Shown: positions 1-10,351, counted from the first letter of the stretch. The stretch: DNA of 43,926 nucleotides from Prevotella sp. (GCA_017476785.1 JAFUZD010000069.1:66028-109953), one strand, 5' to 3'. Notes: generated by a model from the sequence alone, not told the origin. Numbers and translations are program-made.

Positions 1-437
1 AGGAAGATGGAACCCAGATTCTGTTCGTTCTGAAACTCGCTGAATACGGTGGTCGTGGTGCGGCGCAATGTGTAGCGGAAGTAGACGGCATCGCAGAGGT
101 TGGCCGCCAGTGCCGCCCCGTTGATGGTGAGGAACAGCCCGCAGCAGAAGCGGTGATAGCCTCTCCGCTCCTTCAGGTGGAGCGGTAGCAGCATCAGGAC
201 GATGTAGGGGATGTTGGTGACGAGGATGGCCGACGTGTCGAACACCAGTCCGCCGCCCATCATCTCCAGCAGATGGCCCGCCGTGAGTCCCTGTTCAAAG
301 TAGCTCCAGTTGACCAGCAGGAAGACAATGCGTGCCAGCAGATAGGCCGCATAAGCCAGCAGTAGGTTGCACAGCGTGCAGGCCAGCGGTTGCAACAGTT
401 CCGTCCGTTTCCGATTCCGATTCCGATTCTCTCTCAC
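1..437 (-). CDS. LtaS/sulfatase-family membrane protein, N-terminal part (cut by window edge)
   Basis: Reading leftward from about 437, the frame is open to the window edge and encodes several hydrophobic segments followed by a YFRYTLRRTTTTVFSEF-type stretch. This is typical of the membrane anchor of lipoteichoic-acid-synthase-like sulfatases of Bacteroidetes. The catalytic domain lies outside the window. No ATG is available near the 5' end: the first usable codon after the upstream stop (453-455) is GTG at 435-437, giving an unusual start MRERNRNRNRKR encoded by a hexamer repeat. An internal start is possible. It lies about 50 bp downstream of a second gene of the same family in the same orientation, so it is probably the last gene of the miaB-ABC-sulfatase operon and a tandem paralogue. 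Family call fair, start uncertain. Confidence 0.65.
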   Translation of the reverse strand, partial: MRENRNRNRKRTELLQPLACTLCNLLLAYAAYLLARIVFLLVNWSYFEQGLTAGHLLEMMGGGLVFDTSAILVTNIPYIVLMLLPLHLKERRGYHRFCCGLFLTINGAALAANLCDAVYFRYTLRRTTTTVFSEFQNEQNLGSIF

Positions 438-498
438 CCTTTCTTTACCTTTTTACTTTTTTACCTTTTCCCCTTTTTACCTTTTTACCTTTTCCCCA
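411..498. repeat. Hexamer and T-rich tandem repeats between two sulfatase genes
   Basis: Three perfect copies of CCGATT (411-428) run into a tract made of repeated CCTTTTTA/CTTTTTTA units up to about 498. On the minus strand this gives purine-rich AAAAAGG units that contain the stop codon of the upstream sulfatase (485-487) and any ribosome binding site of the downstream one, then an (Asn-Arg)n N-terminus. Slippage here could change the spacing or the reading frame of the downstream gene. Confidence 0.8.
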
Positions 499-2308
499 AC
501 GTTTTCAGGTCTTTCGTCGTGGCTTGCAGCAGCGCCTTTCCCATCCGTTCCAGCCGCTGGGCGTCGGTGCTCTGGCTCTTGGCGATGCGCTGCGACGGCA
601 GGTCGTAGATGATGTAGCCCGTAGAGTCCATCACCGAGAATCCCTCCGTGTAGTTGTGAACGGCAAAGGGGTAGGTGTACGAGTCGCTGAGCACGTCGCG
701 GCTCCAGCAGAAGTCGTCGTGGGCGATGCCCAGCTGTCCCAGCAGCGTGGCCGCGAGGTCAGTCTGGTTGCACAGCTTTTCGATGCGTCGCGGCTCTTTG
801 ACGGCACCGCCCGTCCAAATCATCGGTATGTGGTTGCGCAGTGGGTTCATCTCGTCCACTCCGGCAAAGTTGATGCCGTGGTCGGGCAGCAGGATGATGA
901 GCGTGTTCTTCCATTGCGGCGACTTCTTCAGCTGGTCAATGAACTGCCCGATGCACTGGTCCAGATACCAGAAAGCGTTGAGCACGCGGTTTTTGAAGTG
1001 GCGCACGGGCACGTCCCACGGCTCGTGGCTCGACAGGGTGGAGTAGCCGATGAGGAGCGGTTGATGGCGCTCCAGCTGGGTCAGCATATAGTTCAGCGTC
1101 TCGAAGGTCAGGTCGTCGCGCACGCCCCATTTGGCCGTGGACTGCTGCTCGGCCGGATAGTCGTTCTTCCACGTCAGCTGGCTGAAGCCCGTGTTCACCA
1201 GATAGCTGCGCATATGGGTGAAGTTGATGTCGCCGCCGTAGAGACAGGCCGTGGCGTAGCCCTCGTTGCGCAGCGAGCGTGCGATGCCGGGCAGCTGCTG
1301 CGTCTTCTTCGGCATCTTCATTACCGACGAGGTGGGGAACGACGGATAGCCGCTCAGTGTGCTCACGGTGCCGCGGTCGGTGCGCCACGAGTTAGCGTAG
1401 CAATTACTGAAGTAGATGCCCTCGTCGGCCAGCTGGTTCAGCCGCGGCATAATGTCTTTGCGGCCGCCTATCTCCGTGAACTGCCCGCCGGCACTCTCCA
1501 TTAGTATGATGACGATGTCGGGGCGGCTGGTGGTCAGCAGGGTGTCGGTGCCGTTCGAGCTGGTAGGGTAGAGCCCGCCGGTCAGCCGCCGGCACTGCTG
1601 CTCGTCATAATAGTCGTAGTCGACGATGTGATTGGCCGACTTCTCGAACGAGGAGAGGAAGCTGAATACGGGGTTGACGGCAGCGTGGTTGAGAAACTGG
1701 TGCTGCGAGAAGTAGACCTGCCCCACGTTGGTGGTCGACTCGTCCACGCCCCCTCGGATGCCGATGACGATGAAGGGAATCATTCCGGCATAGAGGATTG
1801 ACTCCGTGGTGCGCCGTGAGCGCTGCACCGTCTTCGGGATGATGAGATAGTAGAGGCCGCCGATGAATGCCGTAAGGAGTATGAAGGCCACGATGCGCCC
1901 GAGGAGATACCACCCCGACACGCTGGCAAAGGCCTCGCCCGGCGTGCTTAGGTATTGCAGGCACGAGGCGTCGAGCTTGAATCCCCAGAAGGGATAGAGG
2001 CTCACGTCGGCAATGTAGGCCAGTGCCAATGCCAGTGCCACCAGTGCGCTGTATCCGATGAGTAGGTAGCGCAGGCGGCTCCACCCGTTCCACCAGATGC
2101 TGACGGCCGTGGCCAGAAACGGGACTATGAGGAAGTAGAGGGCCGTGGAGGCATCGAGCGACAGCCCGTTGCGGAAGACGCGCAGCAGGTCGTGGTTGGT
2201 GTATGGATAGACTTCGGCGTTGAAGTGCATAAATCCCCACTTGCCGACGGCAAAGAGAATCATCGTCAGCACATAGAACTCAAAGAGATAAATCAGTCGT
2301 TGGCGCAT
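485..2308 (-). CDS. LtaS-type membrane sulfatase / phosphoglycerol or phosphoethanolamine transferase-like
   Basis: A 607-aa protein with about five N-terminal membrane segments (roughly residues 10-190) and a large extracytoplasmic alkaline-phosphatase-fold sulfatase domain from about 263. Visible metal/catalytic motifs are IVIILMESAGG (Glu271), the RTDRGT segment whose Thr310 or Thr314 fits the LtaS-type nucleophile, and LPDHG (Asp476-His477). Members of this family transfer lipid-derived headgroups or hydrolyse sulfate/phosphate esters at the cell surface; the substrate in Bacteroidales is not evident from sequence. The start is ATG at 2306-2308, 17 bp after the ABC transporter stop, so the genes are probably co-transcribed. 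The stop lies within a purine-rich tandem tract. A paralogue follows directly downstream. Family confident, substrate unknown. Confidence 0.88.
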   Translation of the reverse strand: MRQRLIYLFEFYVLTMILFAVGKWGFMHFNAEVYPYTNHDLLRVFRNGLSLDASTALYFLIVPFLATAVSIWWNGWSRLRYLLIGYSALVALALALAYIADVSLYPFWGFKLDASCLQYLSTPGEAFASVSGWYLLGRIVAFILLTAFIGGLYYLIIPKTVQRSRRTTESILYAGMIPFIVIGIRGGVDESTTNVGQVYFSQHQFLNHAAVNPVFSFLSSFEKSANHIVDYDYYDEQQCRRLTGGLYPTSSNGTDTLLTTSRPDIVIILMESAGGQFTEIGGRKDIMPRLNQLADEGIYFSNCYANSWRTDRGTVSTLSGYPSFPTSSVMKMPKKTQQLPGIARSLRNEGYATACLYGGDINFTHMRSYLVNTGFSQLTWKNDYPAEQQSTAKWGVRDDLTFETLNYMLTQLERHQPLLIGYSTLSSHEPWDVPVRHFKNRVLNAFWYLDQCIGQFIDQLKKSPQWKNTLIILLPDHGINFAGVDEMNPLRNHIPMIWTGGAVKEPRRIEKLCNQTDLAATLLGQLGIAHDDFCWSRDVLSDSYTYPFAVHNYTEGFSVMDSTGYIIYDLPSQRIAKSQSTDAQRLERMGKALLQATTKDLKTLGKR

Positions 2309-2325
2309 AGTCAGGTGTTAATGTG

Positions 2326-4155
2326 TCAGAGGCTTTGCATATCATTCAGTTTCTTGTAGTAGCCGTCGATGGCGAGCAGCTCGTCGTGCGTGCCGCGCTC
2401 CACGATGCGTCCCTCGTGCAGCACGCATATCTCGTCGGCGTTCTTGATGGTGGAGAGCCGGTGGGCAATGGCCACGGTGGTGCGCGTCTTCATCAGCCGT
2501 TCCAGTGCGTCCTGCACCAGTCGCTCGCTCTCGGTGTCGAGTGCCGAGGTGGCTTCGTCGAGGATGAGGATGGGCGGGTTCTTCAAGATGGCGCGGGCGA
2601 TGCTGACGCGCTGGCGCTGTCCGCCCGAGAGCCGTCCGCCGCGGTCGCCGATATTGGTGTCGAAGCGGTGCTCGCTCTGCATAATGAAGTCGTAGGCATT
2701 GGCAATGCGGGCCGCCTCTTCAATCTGTGCGTCGGTAGCGCTGTCTACACCGAAAGCGATGTTGTTGCGGAACGAGTCGTTGAAGAGAATGGCCTCCTGA
2801 TTGACGTTGCCGATGAGCTGGCGCAGGTCTTGGATGCCCAGCTCCTTCACGTTGATGCCGTCGATGAGCACCTCGCCCTGCTGCACGTCGTAGTAGCGCG
2901 GAATGAGGTCAACCAGTGTCGACTTGCCCGAGCCCGACTGCCCCACGATGGCGATGGTCTTTCCCTTCGGGATGGTCAGGTTGATGTCGCGCAGCACCCA
3001 TTGCTCGCCGTAGCGGAACGAGACGCCGCGGAACTCAATCTGATGCTCAAAGGCGGCGATGTGTTTCGGGTTGCGCGGCTCCTGTATGGTGTTCTCGGCT
3101 TGCAGAATCTTGTCCACGCGCTCCATCGAAGCCAGTCCTTTCGGAATGTTGTAGCCCGCTTTGGAGAACTCCTTCAGCGGATTGATGATGGAGTAGAGTA
3201 TCACCATATAATAAATGAACGTGGGACCCGAGAGCGTCTGGTTGTTGAGCACCAGCACGCCGCCGAACCACAGCACGATGACTATCATCACCGTGCCCAG
3301 AAACTCGCTCATCGGGTGGGCCAGCTGCTGGCGGATGTTGACGCGCATTATGTCGTTGCGGTAGGCCGAGTTGACGTCGTCGAACTTCCGGCGCATCTTC
3401 TCCTCGGCCGAGAAAGCCTTGATGATGCGCAGTCCGCCCAGCGTCTCCTCGACGACGCTCATCGTGTCGCTCCACAGCGCCTGTGCCTTAATGCTCTTCT
3501 GCTTCAGCTTGCGCCCCACGAACCCCATCAGCCATCCCATTACGGGCACGATGATGAGGGTGAAGAGTGTCAGCTGCCACGAGATGACGAGCAGGGTGGT
3601 GAAGTAGGCGATGATGAGGATGGGGTTCTTGAACAGCATATCGAGCGACGACATTATCGAGTTCTCGATTTCCTGCACGTCGCCGCTCATCCGCGCAATG
3701 ATGTCGCCTTTGCGCTCCTCGCTGAAGAAACCCAGCGGCAGTGCCGTAATCTTCTGGTACAGCTGGTTGCGGATGTCGCGCACCACACCCGTGCGGATGG
3801 GGATGATGGTGGCCGATGAGAGGAAGTAGGCACCCGTCTTGAGGAATGTCGTGGCGGCGAGGAACAGTCCGATGAGCAGCAGCGTCGTCGTCGGTCCTAC
3901 GTCGGCTATCAGCTGGTTGACGTAGTAGTTCATATTGTTGGTCAGCACCTCCTTCGCATTGCCCCAGTCCCACGCCATCACCGCAGTGGCACTGACGGCA
4001 TCGCCCGTCTTGAAGAGAATCTGCAGGATGGGAATGAGCGCGGCGAATGAGAAGATGTTGAGCACGGCCGACAGGATGTTGAACACCACCGACAGGGCTA
4101 AGTATTTCTTATAGGGAGGCACAAATCGCCTCAGCACTTGCAGGAATTCTTTCAT
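2326..4155 (-). CDS. ABC exporter, fused permease and ATPase (MsbA-like)
   Basis: A 609-aa half-transporter with six membrane helices (about residues 18-330), then a nucleotide-binding domain. Walker A GQSGSGKST is at about 405-413, the signature LSGGQRQR at about 509-516 and Walker B ILILDEATSALD at about 529-540, all intact. It resembles MsbA/lipid-A-type or multidrug exporters that work as homodimers in the inner membrane. It is placed between miaB (42 bp upstream) and two LtaS-type sulfatases, so a role in exporting a lipid or envelope precursor is an attractive but unproven inference. ATG start at 4153-4155. No own promoter is seen; the likely promoter is upstream of miaB. Confidence 0.92.
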   Translation of the reverse strand: MKEFLQVLRRFVPPYKKYLALSVVFNILSAVLNIFSFAALIPILQILFKTGDAVSATAVMAWDWGNAKEVLTNNMNYYVNQLIADVGPTTTLLLIGLFLAATTFLKTGAYFLSSATIIPIRTGVVRDIRNQLYQKITALPLGFFSEERKGDIIARMSGDVQEIENSIMSSLDMLFKNPILIIAYFTTLLVISWQLTLFTLIIVPVMGWLMGFVGRKLKQKSIKAQALWSDTMSVVEETLGGLRIIKAFSAEEKMRRKFDDVNSAYRNDIMRVNIRQQLAHPMSEFLGTVMIVIVLWFGGVLVLNNQTLSGPTFIYYMVILYSIINPLKEFSKAGYNIPKGLASMERVDKILQAENTIQEPRNPKHIAAFEHQIEFRGVSFRYGEQWVLRDINLTIPKGKTIAIVGQSGSGKSTLVDLIPRYYDVQQGEVLIDGINVKELGIQDLRQLIGNVNQEAILFNDSFRNNIAFGVDSATDAQIEEAARIANAYDFIMQSEHRFDTNIGDRGGRLSGGQRQRVSIARAILKNPPILILDEATSALDTESERLVQDALERLMKTRTTVAIAHRLSTIKNADEICVLHEGRIVERGTHDELLAIDGYYKKLNDMQSL

Positions 4156-4171
4156 TGGTTTCTTCTTCTTT

Positions 4172-4197
4172 TCTCAGTGTTCTTGGGCGCCGGCCTC

Positions 4198-4219
<22 letters not shown>
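4172..4219. repeat. 24-bp tandem duplication over the miaB stop codon
   Basis: Two adjacent 24-bp units, 4172-4195 and 4196-4219, are identical at 21 of 24 positions. The second unit contains the miaB stop (4198-4200) and encodes the last residues ASTQEH; the first lies in the gap before the ABC gene. A duplication that overruns a stop codon points to recent local slippage. Confidence 0.85.
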
Positions 4220-5580
<1,361 letters not shown>

Positions 5581-5593
5581 TGTGGATGATTTT

Positions 5594-5662
5594 GGGTGCA
5601 AAGGTACGAATAAATTGAGAATTAAGAATTAAGAATTAAGAATTATTCGTATCTTTGCACCC
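5594..5662. promoter_or_regulatory. Mirror-image divergent promoters of miaB and the YitT-family gene
   Basis: Two 19-bp arms (5594-5612 and 5644-5662) are inverted repeats with one mismatch. Each contains a Bacteroidetes -7 box: TACCTTTG on the minus strand (5599-5606) for miaB and TATCTTTG on the plus strand (5650-5657) for the YitT-family gene. Between them are tandem AGAATTA heptamers (about 5616-5643). No clear TTTG -33 element is visible for either. Confidence 0.82.
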
Positions 5663-5690
5663 AATTATTATAAAGTCGAAGTCGTAATAA

Positions 5691-6614
5691 ATGCTGAACG
5701 CATCACCTATGAACTATCAACTGAACAGAGCCACATTCCTGCGCGAACTGCGCGACTACGTGTTCATCACTATCGGGATGATTTCTTATTGCATTGGCTG
5801 GACCATCTTCCTGCTGCCCAACAATATCACCACGGGCGGCGTGGCCGGTGTGTCGTCCATCCTCTTCTGGGCATCGGGCATCCCCGTTCAAGTGTCCTAC
5901 TTCGTCATCAACGCCGCCCTGCTGCTCGTGGCCCTACGCCTGCTGGGACTCAAGTTCTGCATCAAGACCATCTTTGCCGTCGTGGTGCTCACCAGTGGTG
6001 CCACCATCGCGTCGGCTACGTACGACGGCCATCTGCTCAGCGACCAGCCTTTTATGGCCGCTATCATTGGCAGTGTGTTCTGTGGATGTGGCGTAGGCCT
6101 CGGCCTGTCGAGCAACGGCTCCACGGGCGGCACCGACATCATTGCGGCCGTCATCAGCAAGTATCGCGACATCTCGCTTGGGCGTGTCATCCTGATCTGC
6201 GATGTCATCATCATCACCTCCAGCTATTTTGTGCTGCGCGACTGGGAGCGCGTCATTTACGGCTACGTAGTGCTCTACGTCACCGCCTTTTGTATTGACC
6301 AAGTGGTCAATTCGATGCGCCGCTCGGTGCAGTTCTTCATCATTTCCGACAAGTACGAGGAGATAGGCAACCGCATCAACCACGACCCACACCGCGGCTG
6401 CACCGTCATCAATGCCCACGGAATGTACTCTGGGCGCGAGGTGAAGATGCTCTTCGTGCTGGCCAAGCAGGCCGAGAGTGCCAAGATCTTCGCCCTTATT
6501 GACGAGATTGACCCTCGTGCCTTCGTCTCTCAGAGTGCCGTCATCGGTGTCTATGGCGAAGGCTTCGACCGCTTTAAGGTGAAGCGTCGCCACACGGCGC
6601 AGCAGGAGTCATAA
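5691..6614 (+). CDS. YitT family membrane protein (DUF161 + DUF2179)
   Basis: A 307-aa protein with an N-terminal block of about five to six membrane segments (residues 20-205) carrying the family hallmarks NNITTGGVAG and SNGSTGGTDIIA. It is followed by a soluble DUF2179 domain (about 215-295) containing GCTVINAHGMYSGREVKM-like residues. The family is common in Firmicutes and Bacteroidetes; its transport or signalling function is not established. ATG at 5691 gives MLNASPMNY; the in-frame ATG at 5709 is an equally credible start. Its promoter mirrors that of miaB. It converges on the nucleoside kinase gene. Confidence 0.9.
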   Translation: MLNASPMNYQLNRATFLRELRDYVFITIGMISYCIGWTIFLLPNNITTGGVAGVSSILFWASGIPVQVSYFVINAALLLVALRLLGLKFCIKTIFAVVVLTSGATIASATYDGHLLSDQPFMAAIIGSVFCGCGVGLGLSSNGSTGGTDIIAAVISKYRDISLGRVILICDVIIITSSYFVLRDWERVIYGYVVLYVTAFCIDQVVNSMRRSVQFFIISDKYEEIGNRINHDPHRGCTVINAHGMYSGREVKMLFVLAKQAESAKIFALIDEIDPRAFVSQSAVIGVYGEGFDRFKVKRRHTAQQES

Positions 6615-6648
6615 CGCCCCGTTACCTATTCTTATAGCCAGTAGCGGC

Positions 6649-8316
6649 TCAGTATTCGAACGAGGAGCCGCCGAGGAACTCGCGGAGCAGCGAGGTGGGC
6701 GGAATCTGCGTCTCGGGAATGGGGCGGATGTAGCGCAGGAACTTGCGCAGCCGATAAGCCTCCGCATACTCCACGCAGTTCTCGGGCACCTGCTCCAGCA
6801 GCGGCTCGGCCTGACTCTTGATGACGGCCAGCTCGAAGAGCATCGCCGAGTTGAACATCGCGTCGGCATTCTCTTGGAACGGGAATATCCAGCGATTCTC
6901 ACCCTTACGCACCGAAGGCCACCGCCGGATGGTCTCCTGTGCCGACACGCCGCGATACTTATGGTCGCGGATGATGCGGCGCAGCAGGCGGTTATCGGTT
7001 GTGGGGATATAGTTGTGGGAGTCGAGCAGGATGGTGGTCAGTGCCGAGGCATAGACGCGGAATATCTGCCCGTCGGGAATCTGAGCCGTCAGCTCGGGAT
7101 TGAGGGCGTGGATGCCCTCGACCACCAGCACTTCGTTGCCTTGCAGGCGCAGTCGCTTGCCGCTGCGCTCGCTGCGTCCCTCTTGGAAGTTGTAGCGTGG
7201 CAGCTCCACCTCCTCGCCGCGGAACAGGGCGTTCATCTGCTCGTTGAGCAGCGGTATGTTGAGGGCGTGCAGATGCTCAAAGTCATAGTCGCCGTCGGCA
7301 TCGCGCGGCGTCTGGTCGCGGCTGACGAAATAGTCGTCGAGCGAGATGCCCACGGGCTTCAGTCCGTTGACGGCCAGCTGCACGGAGAGCCGCTTGCAGG
7401 TGGTGGTCTTTCCGCTGCTGCTGGGGCCGGCGATGAGCACCATCCGAATGCCGGGGCGGGCAGCTATCTCGTCGGCAATGCGTGCAATCTTCTTTTCCTG
7501 CAGGGCCTCGCTCAGCTGAATCAGCTGGCTGCTGTAGCCCGCGGCGATGGCCTCGTTGAGGTCGCCCACGGTGTTGAGGCCGAGGATGCGCTGCCACTGG
7601 TGGTGCTCCTTAAAGATGTCGAACATCTTGTCCTGCCTCACCATCGGGCCCAGTATGGAGGGGTCGGTGCGCGAGGGGATGCGTAGCAGCACGCCGTCGA
7701 AGTGGGGCTCCAGCCCGTAAAGATAGAGCTCCGACGTGTTGGTCAGCATCGAACCGTAGAAGTAGTCTATGTAGCCGTCAATCTCGTAGTAGGTGGTATA
7801 GAGCGTGCCGCTGCCCTCCAGCAGCTTGGCTTTGGTGGAAGCGCCGCTGGCGCGGAACATCCTGATGGCCTCGTCGGTAGGCACCTCGTGGCGATGGATG
7901 GGTATGGCCCGGTCGATGTACTGCTGCATCTGGCGGCGGATGGCATCAATGTCGGCCGTCGTGACGGGATGACCGATGTCGAGGTCGCAGTGATAGCCGT
8001 TGGAGACCGGGATGTCAATGATGACGTGGCCGTGGGGATACAGCTCGCGCACGGCCTTGCACAGCACGAAGAAGAGCGAGCGCGTGTAGGCGCGATGGGC
8101 CGAGGCGTCGTGCAGCGACAGGAATTCCACCACCTTCGGTTTGTACACGCGGAAGTGCATTCCCTCCACCTTATTATTTACACGCGCGCTAATGGGGCCG
8201 TAGTCCATTTGGAGCCCCGAGAGCGAAAATATTTCAGAAAGTGTGCTCCCGATGCTTACGTTTAGAGTTTTTTTATTATTTTTGCATCGGATTTGTATAA
8301 ATTGTTCCATAGGCAT
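6649..8316 (-). CDS. Nucleoside (uridine-type) kinase with N-terminal TGS/ThrRS-like domains
   Basis: A 555-aa three-part protein: a TGS-like N-terminus (about residues 7-65), a region resembling the threonyl-tRNA-synthetase second additional domain with the HRHEVPTDEA segment (about 70-200), and a P-loop uridine-kinase/phosphoribulokinase domain from about 290 with Walker A GPSSSGKTT (297-305) and an SLDDYF motif. This fused architecture is widespread in Bacteroidetes and Firmicutes and is annotated as nucleoside kinase; the physiological substrate is not certain. Translation may begin at 8316 (MPMEQF) or two codons later at 8310. A -7 box TACCTTTG lies at 8348-8355 on the minus strand. Confidence 0.88.
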   Translation of the reverse strand: MPMEQFIQIRCKNNKKTLNVSIGSTLSEIFSLSGLQMDYGPISARVNNKVEGMHFRVYKPKVVEFLSLHDASAHRAYTRSLFFVLCKAVRELYPHGHVIIDIPVSNGYHCDLDIGHPVTTADIDAIRRQMQQYIDRAIPIHRHEVPTDEAIRMFRASGASTKAKLLEGSGTLYTTYYEIDGYIDYFYGSMLTNTSELYLYGLEPHFDGVLLRIPSRTDPSILGPMVRQDKMFDIFKEHHQWQRILGLNTVGDLNEAIAAGYSSQLIQLSEALQEKKIARIADEIAARPGIRMVLIAGPSSSGKTTTCKRLSVQLAVNGLKPVGISLDDYFVSRDQTPRDADGDYDFEHLHALNIPLLNEQMNALFRGEEVELPRYNFQEGRSERSGKRLRLQGNEVLVVEGIHALNPELTAQIPDGQIFRVYASALTTILLDSHNYIPTTDNRLLRRIIRDHKYRGVSAQETIRRWPSVRKGENRWIFPFQENADAMFNSAMLFELAVIKSQAEPLLEQVPENCVEYAEAYRLRKFLRYIRPIPETQIPPTSLLREFLGGSSFEY

Positions 8317-8347
8317 TGATATGATGTGTCGAATGACGATATAGGGA

Positions 8348-8370
8348 CAAAGGTAGTGAATATATTTTTG
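8348..8370. promoter_or_regulatory. Closely spaced divergent -7 boxes
   Basis: TACCTTTG on the minus strand (8348-8355) serves the nucleoside kinase, and TATTTTTG on the plus strand (8363-8370) is a candidate for the Na/Pi cotransporter gene. Only 7 bp separate the boxes, so RNA polymerase could occupy only one at a time. Confidence 0.65.
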
Positions 8371-8417
8371 AATCTGTACTTTTTATAATTTTTTAAATTA
8401 AAATCTTCCATACGGTT

Positions 8418-10127
8418 ATGTCGATTTGGATATTTTTCAAACTTCTGGGTTCGCTGGCGCTCCTGATGTTCGGTATGAAGTCAATGAGCGAAGCCCTGCA
8501 GAAAATGGCCGGTCCGCAGTTGCGCCACGTCTTGGGCGCAATGACCACCAACCGCTTCACGGGAATGCTCACGGGTATGTTTGTCACTGCAGCCGTGCAG
8601 AGCTCTACGGCTACCACGCTGATGACCGTCTCGTTTGTCAACGCCGGACTGCTCACGCTCGTACAGGCCATCTCGGTGATTATGGGTGCGCACATCGGTA
8701 CCACCGTCACGGCGTGGATTATGAGCCTCGGTTTCTCGTTCAACATCACCGACTTTGTCTATCCCGCCTTCTTCCTCGGCATCATTCTTATCTATATGAA
8801 GAAGCGCCGCATCATCGGCGACTTCCTCTTCGGCGTGGCTTTCCTGTTCCTCGGACTGGGCACACTGAAGGAGACGGGCTTCCTGCTGGTGCAGGACCCC
8901 GAGGCCAACGAGATGATCAGTGCCTTCTTTGCCAACTTCAATGAGGCCACGTTCTGGAACTCGCTCTTCTTCCTGCTGATGGGAACCATCCTTACGCTGT
9001 GCGTGCAGTCGAGCGCAGCCATTATGGCCATCACGATGATGCTTTGCTCCACGGGCGTGCTCCACATTGACCAAGGCATTATGTTGGTGCTGGGCGAGAA
9101 CATCGGCACCACCATCACGTCGAACATTGTGGCTATGAGTGCCAACGTGCAGGCCCGCCGCGCCGCCTTTGCCCATATGAGCATCAACGTGTTGGGCGTG
9201 GCTTGGGTGCTCATCCTGCTCAAGCCTTTCTTCGGCGCCGTGTGCCACATTGTGGGCTTCGACCCCGCAATGTCGTCGTCGGCACCCAACTTCGCCATTA
9301 AGGCATCGATGGTGCTGGCCACGTTCCACTCAGCCTTCAACGTCAGCAACACCTTCCTGCTCATCTGGTTCGTACCCTACATCGAGCGCTTCGTGTGCTG
9401 GGTCATCAAACCGAAGAAGGTGGACGAGGAGGAGGACTTCCGCTTGCACTTCATTACGTCGGGCATTATGAAGACGCCGGAGCTCTCGGTGCTCGAGGCA
9501 CAGAAGGAGATTCGCTCCTTCGGCGAGCGCATACAGCGGATGTTCGGAATGGTGCGCGAGCTGCTGACGGAGAAAGACGAGCAGAAGTTCAACAAGCTCT
9601 ATACGCGCATCGAGAAGTACGAGGGCATCAGCGACAATATGGAACTGGAGATTGCCAACTACTTGGAGCTGGTGAGCGACGCCCACCTCTCGGACGACAC
9701 GAAAGGCAAGATACGCGCAATGCTGCGCGAAATTAGCGAGATAGAGAGTATCGGCGACTCGTGCTACAACATTGCACGTACCATCAACCGCAAAGTGCAG
9801 AACAAGCAAGACCACTTCACCGAGAAGCAGTATGAGCACATTCACCAGATGATGGAGCTCACGGACAACGCCCTGTCGCAGATGAACACGCTGATGACGG
9901 GCCGCACAGATGCCTACGACGTGAACCGCTCGTTCAACATCGAGAACGAAATCAACAACTACCGCAACCAGCTGAAGTCGCAGAACATCAGCGACGTGAA
10001 CAACCACGAGTACACCTATGCCGTGGGCACTATCTATATGGACATCATCAATGAGTGCGAGAAGCTGGGTGACTACGTGGTCAACGTCGTCGAGGCGCGT
10101 ATGGGAACACGCCAGAAGGAGGCTTGA
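8418..10127 (+). CDS. Na/Pi cotransporter family protein with C-terminal PhoU-like domain
   Basis: A 569-aa inner-membrane protein. It has the two inverted Na/Pi-cotransport repeats with the diagnostic QSSTATT (about residue 61) and QSSAA (about 197) signatures, roughly eight to nine membrane segments to about residue 330, then a soluble helical PhoU-like tail (about 355-560). By family it couples Na+ to phosphate uptake or efflux; the PhoU tail suggests regulation by phosphate status. ATG start at 8418. Followed by a strong palindrome that probably terminates transcription. Divergent from the nucleoside kinase. Confidence 0.92.
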   Translation: MSIWIFFKLLGSLALLMFGMKSMSEALQKMAGPQLRHVLGAMTTNRFTGMLTGMFVTAAVQSSTATTLMTVSFVNAGLLTLVQAISVIMGAHIGTTVTAWIMSLGFSFNITDFVYPAFFLGIILIYMKKRRIIGDFLFGVAFLFLGLGTLKETGFLLVQDPEANEMISAFFANFNEATFWNSLFFLLMGTILTLCVQSSAAIMAITMMLCSTGVLHIDQGIMLVLGENIGTTITSNIVAMSANVQARRAAFAHMSINVLGVAWVLILLKPFFGAVCHIVGFDPAMSSSAPNFAIKASMVLATFHSAFNVSNTFLLIWFVPYIERFVCWVIKPKKVDEEEDFRLHFITSGIMKTPELSVLEAQKEIRSFGERIQRMFGMVRELLTEKDEQKFNKLYTRIEKYEGISDNMELEIANYLELVSDAHLSDDTKGKIRAMLREISEIESIGDSCYNIARTINRKVQNKQDHFTEKQYEHIHQMMELTDNALSQMNTLMTGRTDAYDVNRSFNIENEINNYRNQLKSQNISDVNNHEYTYAVGTIYMDIINECEKLGDYVVNVVEARMGTRQKEA

Positions 10128-10158
10128 CCCATCGGCTAATGGCTGAGCAACGAAACAG

Positions 10159-10217
10159 AATTTTCGCGAGAATTTCCGGAATTCTCGCGAAAATTTTTTA
10201 AATTCTCGCGAGAATTT
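10159..10217. terminator. TCTCGCGA palindrome pair with T-run, probable terminator
   Basis: Perfect 16-bp arms at 10159-10174 and 10180-10195 (5-bp loop) run into TTTTTT, fitting a terminator for the Na/Pi gene. A second, self-complementary 18-bp palindrome made of the same core (AAATTCTCG then its complement) follows at 10200-10217. The duplication of the core is more than a terminator needs. Confidence 0.75.
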
Positions 10218-10351
10218 TCTCTGCGCAGCCCACCGCCATCCCGTCGGGAAGACCGCCGCCCAGCGTCCGGACAGCCTCCGAAAAAGCAAGAATGGGGCTG
10301 TCCGATGCAAAAAAGAGGGCGATGTATGCCCTCTATTCGGATTTTTTTAAT

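Noticed and set aside
332-1504. Plus-strand frame opposite the LtaS-type sulfatase
   Set aside because: No family resemblance; the minus frame carries all sulfatase metal motifs. Similar shadows opposite the ABC, MiaB, OPT, MalY-like and SecDF genes were discarded for the same reason.
5581-5601. Extended MiaB start at TTG 5601
   Set aside because: The codon overlaps the -7 box, so it would lie upstream of the transcript; ATG 5580 gives the normal MKKLYIETYGCQMN start.
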